Origin: Stephanodiscus triporus
Lineage: Eukaryota > Bacillariophyta > Thalassiosirophyceae > Thalassiosirales > Thalassiosiraceae
Reading direction: 5' to 3'
DNA length: 12,715 bases
Assembly (NCBI GenBank): GCA_036939755.1
Contig: JALLAZ010000704.1
Location: 1 to 12,715, forward strand
This document shows positions 7,640-12,715 of this stretch, piece by piece (within the stretch, counting starts at the first letter, position 1; each line of letters begins with the position of its first letter). The position numbers were made by a program, and so were the translations under genes. The notes beneath the pieces were generated by a model. That model made no database searches. It saw only the letters and a program-made list of their open reading frames with translations, and was not told the origin of the DNA.

Positions 7640-8230
7640 CTATTTTCCCACCCACCTACGCACAGAGGACTTCATACAAATGGGAGCACATGTTTCTCTA
7701 TGAAAAAGGTAGAATATTGGGCTTCTCCTATATCGGAGTAAGATATTACTCTATACCTTGCCCACGTAGTTACGCTATAAGTCATTCTTAGAAAGCCTCT
7801 TCCTCCCACTCGGAGTTTCGATTATTCTACCAAAAAAGTTAGAATGCACGTAGAAACTAGTGCAAAAAGGTAGAATTTCCATAGCTGTTTCTGATGACAA
7901 TGAGGAGTAAGCGCAGACGTTGGGAGTGCACCCTGTGGGTGTTTTATTGTGGTAGAACTTTAATCTTATTAAGAGCGGCCTCTAGGTTGGGGGAGAGCAC
8001 TAGCCTGAGGGTTGATACCCCGTCGTGACAAAGACTCTCACAACCGGTGAGCAAGTATACACACACACACCCAACCTCTGCACATGCACAAATTTCCATT
8101 ATTTGAATATTGAAGAAGAATAGAAGTAGATTCACAAGTTTCGACTTAACTTTTGAACTAAGTAAATCAACAATCAATCGAACTGAAGCATCCTAGTCAA
8201 AGAACTTAGGACAGGGGGGCTCAAACTACA
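7640..8230. other. Gene-free spacer with repeated AAAAAGGTAGAAT boxes
   Basis: AAAAAGGTAGAAT occurs exactly at 7703-7715 and 7864-7876, and a related ATTCTACCAAAAAAGTTAGAAT lies between them near 7824-7845. GAGTAA (7736-7741) and TTACTC (7746-7751) form a small palindrome around GATA. A short CA microsatellite lies near 8059-8070. No gene is supported. Confidence 0.4.
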
Positions 8231-8410
8231 ATCAACTAAATACAGGGAAGAAAATGTGGTGGCGAAGGCAATGGCGGTGGTGAGATGGTGATGATGACGC
8301 CGACGGCATTGGTGGAGGTTGCGGCAGCGACAGCAACGGAGGCGGCTGTTAGTTGTGGCGGAGGGGGTCAGGGGTGTGGATGGGTCAGGGCTGCCGCGGC
8401 GGCGCACTTG
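8230..8410. repeat. GGN/GCN triplet-biased stretch
   Basis: G-rich imperfect triplets (GGTGGC, GGCGGTGG, GATGATGAC, GCGGCAGCGACAGC, GCCGCGGCGGCG) keep frames open on both strands for 60-90 codons. The composition explains these frames, so no gene is called. Confidence 0.35.
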
Positions 8411-8573
8411 AACCGTTCCAGGTGGTATGAAAGTATGAAAACCAGAGGCCAAGAATTCAAAATTCTGCCTGTGGACGTAGAAGATATGTGAATGCTGTAC
8501 ATGTACGATGTACGATACAAAGAATAAAGTGGTATTACCCCTTGCACGCTACCTAGTAGAGTGTCCCAGCTTT

Positions 8574-8676
8574 TCAAATCTGCGAGCTCACTTGCTGCGA
8601 GTCTGCGACTTCTGCTTTTGGCGGGACCAGTCGCAGGAAGTTCTTTTTGCCATCTGCGAGCAAGTCGCAGATTTGA
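8574..8676. repeat. 12-bp inverted repeat enclosing CTGCGA-type subrepeats
   Basis: TCAAATCTGCGA (8574-8585) is the exact reverse complement of TCGCAGATTTGA (8665-8676). The 79-bp interior and flanks contain further CTGCGA and TCGCAG words in both orientations, giving an imperfect palindrome. It may be the core of a small foldback element; no outer target duplication was identified. Confidence 0.55.
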
Positions 8677-8696
8677 GGTCGGCTCGCAGCTCATAG

Positions 8697-9244
8697 GCCC
8701 GGAACAAATCTTCCTGTAGAAGCCTCACACGCACTCCACACACGCACGAGATAAAAAAGACTGGACAACAATGCGCCGCAATATCATGATCTCTGGTGAC
8801 CTAGATATTACCTCACAAAAGCCAAAAATGGATCTATAAAATTAAAACGCTACTAATTGATCCAATTATTGCAACAAAGATAACGTTTAATGCAACTCAG
8901 ATACATTACATTGATCTAGTCGTACCGTTAAAATTTGTGAGTTACTACGTTAATTATTTTTGATCAACTAAGTGTCGTTATTAGATCCACTTTTATTGTT
9001 TGCTATAAATAACTAATTTTGGATATAAAATTTACTTCATCAACTGTAACTGATTTACTTTGTGTTGATGCATTATTATCAAAGTAGTTCGGTTTTTTCT
9101 TAAAACCTCCAAATTTTACCCCGACTACTGGATCACTAAAAATTGAGGTGTAATTCCTTATTAAAAGTTATACTTTTCTAGTAACCTGGTAATAGGTATA
9201 TTGTTGCATTCGCCGCATGTATTATTTGTACTCAGCTGTCAATA
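8697..9244. promoter_or_regulatory. AT-rich spacer with TATA-like boxes upstream of the Asp-rich ORF
   Basis: No gene is seen. TATAAATA at 9004-9011 and TATAAAA at 9024-9030 lie about 215-235 bp before the ATG at 9245, so one could be the core promoter of the next gene. In such AT-rich sequence these matches are weak evidence. Confidence 0.3.
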
Positions 9245-10252
9245 ATGGATCTGTCCACTTTGCCCACACGCCGAAGCCTACGCCAATCTTTGCAAAGCCT
9301 CGACGCTGTTCGACGCAGAGAAATCGAAGAACGGGGCAAGTGGTCAGTATTTACTTCTCTTGACCTTCTCCCGCAGCCGAAACGTCGACGCGTTGAACGC
9401 CACGTCAACGACAACGCACCGGACGACGCACCGGACGACGACGACGACGCCGCCGACAAAGACGCAGCTGCCGACGACGACGACGATGCAGCCAACAAAG
9501 ACGACGACGACGACGCAGCCAACGAAGACGACGACGACGACGCAGCCAACGAAGAGGACGACAACGACGCTGCCGACAAAGACGACAAAGACGAAGACGA
9601 CCCTGCCGATGAAGACAACGACAACAACGCTGATGAAAAGGATGACGACAACAAAGACGACGACAACGACGACAATGAAGAAAACAACGAGGACGAAGAA
9701 CTCCCCGTCCTTCGTGATCCGCCCTTTTCAGCTTATCCAGCTAATCGACAAGTGGAATTTTTACGCCGCCGTCGGTGGTTTGTTGATACATCGCCTGACT
9801 ATCCTCCTTCAAGAAGGCAAGTTATCAACCCGCGTTTTCGTGAATCTCATGTTGTCATTGTACGCAACCTAGGCAACGAAGGCAAAGATGTCAACGAAGG
9901 CAAAGAAGACAACGTAAAGAACGAAGACAACGAGAGTGTCTACTCTCGCTCAACCATCAGCTTTCGCGACAGTAATCAAGTTGGCCCTGTCCGCCAAGAC
10001 GAACACAACGATGACAATTCGTCTATCTCTACCGTTTCTACCGTCGATTTTAATGGTGTTGATTTTGGTCCCATTCTTCAAGACCTCCGTTTGATACGTC
10101 AAAATGGACGCATCCGTTCACCCAATGGAACCTATTACACCATCGACTCTGACTTTTCAATTACCCCAAGTCAAATTAGATGGTCCGTCACATACGAACC
10201 TGAATCGTTTCTCCATCGCTACTTTCGAGGACCGTGGCCCAATTTCCACTAA
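9245..10252 (+). CDS. Asp-rich protein with NLS-like basic patch, upstream partner of Zn-cluster ORF
   Basis: A 335-codon ORF from ATG to TAA, the longest intact frame in the window. Residues 1-56 are basic and helical, with PKRRRVERH near residue 45 resembling a classical nuclear localisation signal. Residues about 60-155 are dominated by Asp, Asn and Ala with Glu (DDDDDAA repeats, from GAC-rich DNA). From about 155 the sequence is more complex, with DPPFSAYP, a Ser/Thr-rich middle (SSISTVSTVDF) and a C-terminus containing IRSPNGTYYTIDSDFSITPS and YFRGPWPNFH. The complex C-terminus, GC-ending codons and intact length argue for real coding. Basic patch plus acidic domain suggests a nuclear regulator, but I know no named family for the C-terminus. 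A +1 shift in the last 150 bp would fuse it to the Zn-cluster ORF, so the annotated stop may be a lesion, or a missed splice may exist. Confidence 0.68.
   Translation: MDLSTLPTRRSLRQSLQSLDAVRRREIEERGKWSVFTSLDLLPQPKRRRVERHVNDNAPDDAPDDDDDAADKDAAADDDDDAANKDDDDDAANEDDDDDAANEEDDNDAADKDDKDEDDPADEDNDNNADEKDDDNKDDDNDDNEENNEDEELPVLRDPPFSAYPANRQVEFLRRRRWFVDTSPDYPPSRRQVINPRFRESHVVIVRNLGNEGKDVNEGKEDNVKNEDNESVYSRSTISFRDSNQVGPVRQDEHNDDNSSISTVSTVDFNGVDFGPILQDLRLIRQNGRIRSPNGTYYTIDSDFSITPSQIRWSVTYEPESFLHRYFRGPWPNFH
9411..9700 (+). repeat. GAC-rich coding repeat tract
   Basis: Long runs of GACGAC with GCC/GCA and AAC/AAA/GAA triplets encode the Asp-rich segment, with local near-repeats of 'AACGAAGACGACGACGACGACGCAGCC'-like units about 33 bp apart. 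The antisense strand reads as a Ser/Leu-rich frame (9687-9232), a composition artefact. Triplet-phase expansion would vary in length between alleles. Confidence 0.7.
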
Positions 10253-10256
10253 TATC

Positions 10257-10804
10257 ATGATGGGGAAAAGTAGGAAAAGAATCCTGAAAAACTGCATTGA
10301 GTGTAATAGTGCACATCGGCATTGTGTTTTCTATTCGGCTGATGATTTACAATGCACGCGATGTCTTAAGTTTAATTTGTGTTGCAAGTTTAGATATTCA
10401 GGTATGTGTAATTGTTGTTATGACTTTTTTCATTCAAACAATTTTCTCTCAGTTATCAATTTATAACATGATCTTCTCTTCACATTTCAGAACAAGGTCG
10501 CAGGAATGACCTAATCCTAAAACAACTACGTCCAATTACGCTTGCCTCCAATGAACAATGTTTGCCTCCTCCCCTTGCTGTCAGTAGTGATAGTGTTCAC
10601 TGCAACGCCTTGACTCAGGCTAGTCCTGTCCCATACGCCTTCAGCTGCCACACTACTGACACTTGTGGGTTTGATGGTGATGTTGAATCATCCTTGGCAT
10701 TAGCACCTCTTCAAATAATTGACCCTAACCCATCGTGGGTTCACGTTTTCTCCAAAACAAATTCTACCTCCTCGCTGCGTACTCAGTGTGCTTCCTCTCC
10801 ATAA
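10257..10804 (+). CDS. Spliced Zn(2)Cys(6)-like cluster protein, exons 10257-10401 and 10491-10804
   Basis: Exon 1 starts at tandem ATGs (10257, 10260), 4 nt after the preceding stop, and reads KSRKRILKNC then C-x2-C-x6-C-x9-C-x2-C-x6-C (C13, C16, C23, C33, C36, C43, with an extra C42). This spacing fits the fungal Zn(2)Cys(6) binuclear DNA-binding cluster. Splicing the 89-nt intron leaves the frame open and gives SEQGRRNDLILKQLRP across the junction, then 95 or so Ser/Pro-rich residues ending TAA at 10802-10804, for 152 residues in total. Without splicing the frame stops at 10464. The frame is also open upstream to an ATG at 10104, overlapping the Asp-rich ORF in another frame. Alternatives are a downstream cistron, one gene with the Asp-rich ORF via an undetected intron or frameshift, or a pseudogene. 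The 3' end overlaps an opposing gene fragment. Zinc binding is inferred from spacing only. Confidence 0.62.
10402..10490 (+). other. Spliceosomal intron, 89 nt
   Basis: The donor CAG|GTATGT is a consensus match; the acceptor is a C/T-rich tract ending CACATTTCAG|A at 10490. A branch-point-like TTATAAC lies near 10460-10466. Removal joins two open frames in phase 1 and eliminates an in-frame TAA. An alternative AG at 10451-10452 is less favourable. The intron follows the last cysteine of the cluster closely. Confidence 0.75.
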
Positions 10805-11502
10805 TTCAGATTACTTGGGTGATTATCGTCAACATCACCAGTCAAAACATTATATCCCTCTGCAAAATTTTCCTTCCTCATGAGTACGGGGTTCGTTAAT
10901 AGATCCATGATCATTGAACGCGCATTGAACACTGGTACAGTAACTTCAGTATCATCGTGTAGGGTGACATGTTTATTGACTGGCCGCAATTCAGTGACAC
11001 TTGGATGAGTAGTTTCCATTTGTCTTATAAAGGCTTGACGTGTCTTTAATTTCCCATATTTGCTAAAATTATCAGAAGAGATATAGTCGTTGATTAAGTG
11101 AACAATCTCGTCGTAAAGCAGTAGGGGTGCTTTGTGACGATTTATTATGTCGTTGAGTCTAATTTGTAGCTTGGAAATGGCAGTGCTACACTGGCCATTT
11201 GTGTTGTCATATCCATCATTACTGTGGTCATCGATGTCATTATTGACGTTTCCGAGGTAGTCATCTTGTTCAAGTTCGCTAATACTGGAGTTATCAAATT
11301 CACCATTATATACTGCAAATGGATTAAGATGTTCTCCTTGATCGTCACATGATTTTAGGGGATTGTGGGCAAAAAATTGATGACTGGCATCGTTTTGTTT
11401 GCTGGCATTATGTCTGTCCCAACAGTATCCCAAATGAATAAACAGACCACGCTGATTTGAATACCATTTCTGGCATATGTTGCGTTGAACATAATTCGAC
11501 AT
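10783..11502 (-). CDS. Truncated transposon-type protein with defective zinc finger
   Basis: A 239-codon ORF whose ATG at 11500-11502 comes four codons after an in-frame TGA. Residues 10-27 form C-x12-H-x3-C with the flow CQKWYSNQRGLFIHLGYC. A C2HC/C2H2 finger needs another Cys three residues before C10, where Arg7 (CGC) stands, one base from TGC. Then follow an Asn/Asp-rich linker (NNDIDDHSNDGYDN), a helical region (KLQIRLNDIINRHKAPLLLY, DEIVHLINDYISSDNFSKYG) and a C-terminal part with FNARSMIMDLLTNPVLM and AEGYNVLTGDVDDNHPSNLN before a stop at 10783. The finger plus LLTNP-type segment resembles N-terminal regions of large transposon proteins in algae, as far as I can recall, but I cannot confirm this. 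No catalytic domain follows, so the ORF is probably a remnant. Confidence 0.5.
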   Translation of the reverse strand: MSNYVQRNICQKWYSNQRGLFIHLGYCWDRHNASKQNDASHQFFAHNPLKSCDDQGEHLNPFAVYNGEFDNSSISELEQDDYLGNVNNDIDDHSNDGYDNTNGQCSTAISKLQIRLNDIINRHKAPLLLYDEIVHLINDYISSDNFSKYGKLKTRQAFIRQMETTHPSVTELRPVNKHVTLHDDTEVTVPVFNARSMIMDLLTNPVLMRKENFAEGYNVLTGDVDDNHPSNLNYGEEAH

Positions 11503-11812
11503 AATTTGTATTCATGTGCGTTCGGTGAGGCTAATAGACTTAAGTTGAATGGTAGCATTCTAGGACCACACTGTGAGAACCATGACAGTTCTTGTTCGCG
11601 CCATATTATTTCTACTACACTACTTTAAAGGATCGCTAAGTGTGGGGAAAGTTGATCGCCAAAGTAAGGGAAGTTGCACTTAAGTAATACTTAAGTTATC
11701 TGAGAAACGGAGTAAAAATTCAAATCTGAAGAAAAAATCAACTTCGTTATACTACTAAGTCCTAGATTAGAAAAATTTGAACGTTTCTGCAGTTAAAAGA
11801 AAATGTCGATAC
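11503..11812. other. Intergenic spacer between divergent genes
   Basis: No gene is supported. A paired palindrome, ACTTAAGT twice in ACTTAAGTAATACTTAAGT, lies near 11679-11697 and could be a protein-binding site for either divergent gene. The remainder is AT-rich. Confidence 0.3.
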
Positions 11813-11956
11813 CGTTACTATAAATTTTATAGGAATTACTACTAATGGATCGCCGTTCCAATTAGTTTTGTATTCAAAAATTTGCTTCCTATAAATATAA
11901 GAGGAATTGGTACAAAATGGATCACCGTTGCAATTAGTTTTGGATTCAAAAATTAA
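11813..11956 (+). repeat. 72-bp tandem duplication containing TATA-like boxes
   Basis: The sequences around 11813-11884 and 11885-11956 align at an offset of 72 bp. Each contains CTATAAAT, then AGGAATT, then ATGGATCrCCGTTsCAATTAG, then TTTTGkATTCAAAAATT. The second copy carries TATAAATA at 11890-11897, about 150 bp before the ATG of the plus-strand gene at 12042. This makes a duplicated core promoter or leader plausible. Confidence 0.6.
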
Positions 11957-12041
11957 AAGGAACTGCCAGTTCAACTTTGGTGAGGAGGATGCTGTGAGGC
12001 AAAGATGGGCGCGTAAAACTTCACACACAGAACACATAAAA

Positions 12042-12715
12042 ATGAATCGTCCTGTAACAAATAATATGCCATCACTGAAAAGGAAGAGTCCAAGAAAGAG
12101 TTCTGGCAAGCGACCCGCTTACTATGGGGGAGAGCAGGACAGTCCAGCACTTAAACCACCGTCCAAGTTTAAACAAAAAATAGGATATAAGGAGTCGCGG
12201 AAGAAGTCGCCTGCTGTGCATGCAAGGAAGAGATCGACAAAATCGTCATCAGAGTCGTCGTATGAAGACGAAGAAAGTGAGAGCGACAACGAAAATAAGG
12301 GCCTGACGATTGACATAAGCAAGAAACGACCGTCAAAAACGATGGTGTCAACTAGATCGGAGCAAAAACGAGGAGATGGCACGACCGACAATAATGATGA
12401 CGATATGGATGACGTCGAGCAAGGAAACAATAGTCCGGAACTGTCAGTCACAAAATTCCGAAAGAGTATTTACGACAGCGACGAGGACAGTGAACGTGTC
12501 CGGTACAAGAGGAAGAAGGACAATGACGATGACAGTGACCAGGGCAGATTGCTTACAAATGAAATAAGGATCAAGGACAACGAGATCGCCAAGTTAAAAC
12601 GTACAGTCAGGACTTTGGAGATGAAGATTAAGGACATGAGAAGGAGATCAAGCTCAACCGGTCGAGACAAGACGGGGTGGACTGGGGAAGAATTAATGTT
12701 TGTTAAGGAGATTAA
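12042..12715 (+). CDS. 5' part of a highly charged Ser/Lys/Asp-rich protein with coiled coil, open at window end
   Basis: The frame is open from an in-frame TAA at 11898-11900 through to the window edge. The first ATG is at 12042 (second at 12066), giving 224 codons without a stop. Residues 10-70 are basic (LKRKSPRKSSGKRP, SRKKSPAVHARKRS) with SP dipeptides. Acidic serine clusters follow (SSSESSYEDEESESDNEN, IYDSDEDSE), typical of casein-kinase-2-like sites, with a YKRKKDNDDD patch. Residues about 168-205 (LLTNEIRIKDNEIAKLKRTV, then RTLEMKIKDMRRR) have heptad-spaced hydrophobics for a coiled coil. The end reads GWTGEELMFVKEI, where W-T-x-E-E recalls the start of Myb/SANT repeats, too short to assign. 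It looks like a nuclear or chromatin-linked protein; the family is not recognised. TATA-like boxes lie about 150 bp upstream. Confidence 0.65.
   Translation, partial: MNRPVTNNMPSLKRKSPRKSSGKRPAYYGGEQDSPALKPPSKFKQKIGYKESRKKSPAVHARKRSTKSSSESSYEDEESESDNENKGLTIDISKKRPSKTMVSTRSEQKRGDGTTDNNDDDMDDVEQGNNSPELSVTKFRKSIYDSDEDSERVRYKRKKDNDDDSDQGRLLTNEIRIKDNEIAKLKRTVRTLEMKIKDMRRRSSSTGRDKTGWTGEELMFVKEI

Noticed and set aside
9232..9687. Ser/Leu/Ala-rich 151-codon minus-strand frame
   Set aside because: It is the antisense of GAC/GCC triplets in the Asp-rich ORF; composition alone explains it.
11762..12109. 115-codon minus-strand frame with a hydrophobic start
   Set aside because: It runs antisense through the 72-bp duplication and the start of the charged-protein gene; there is no motif, and the plus frame is better supported.
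1..12715. CRISPR array, tRNA or rRNA genes
   Set aside because: No regular repeat-spacer pattern, cloverleaf with conserved tRNA boxes, or rRNA core sequence was seen on either strand.

Overview
The window looks like nuclear DNA of a eukaryote. It has a well-formed 89-nt GT-AG intron, AATAAA polyadenylation signals, long gene-poor spacers and nested non-autonomous DNA transposons, and no bacterial-style operons or ribosome-binding sites. The gene content (a fungal-type Zn(2)Cys(6)-like cysteine cluster beside an NLS/acidic protein, a partial ShKT motif, a transposon-type zinc-finger protein and a highly charged nuclear-looking protein) would fit a stramenopile alga such as a diatom. That is an inference; no marker gene fixes the taxon.

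Layout. (1) 84-1538, minus strand: a decayed gene in three or four reading-frame pieces, with coiled-coil-like and Pro/Thr/Asp-rich segments, broken by one in-frame amber codon and two frame changes. (2) 1935-4279: three TA-flanked inverted-repeat elements lie head to tail, each junction being a single shared TA. Two (871 and 820 bp) are diverged relatives with mariner-like CAGTGGG ends and share a 302-bp patch that is identical by eye. The third (646 bp) is a different family with 88-bp terminal inverted repeats and an interior of about 30-bp degenerate repeats. (3) 4280-4798: spacer with a polyadenylation signal. (4) about 4799-5576, plus strand: a multiply frameshifted pseudogene carrying part of an ShKT-like cysteine motif. 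(5) 5577-9240: no convincing gene. It holds several hairpins, a degenerate tandem-repeat tract at about 6680-7500, repeated AAAAAGGTAGAAT boxes, a triplet-biased GC-rich stretch and an AT-rich spacer.

(6) 9245-10804, plus strand: the best coding region. An Asp-rich ORF with an NLS-like basic patch is followed, and overlapped in another frame, by a spliced ORF with a Zn(2)Cys(6)-like cluster. Together they look like a regulator, either as two proteins or as one gene whose frame is broken or read through. (7) 10783-11502, minus strand: a truncated protein with a defective zinc finger, probably from a transposon, meets that gene tail to tail with a 22-bp overlap. (8) 11813-11956: a 72-bp tandem duplication containing TATA-like boxes, upstream of (9) 12042-12715, plus strand: the 5' part of a highly charged protein with a coiled coil that runs off the window.

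The strongest novelty candidates are the TA-sharing three-element array with its conversion-like patch and covarying hairpin, and the unusual structure of the Zn-cluster locus.
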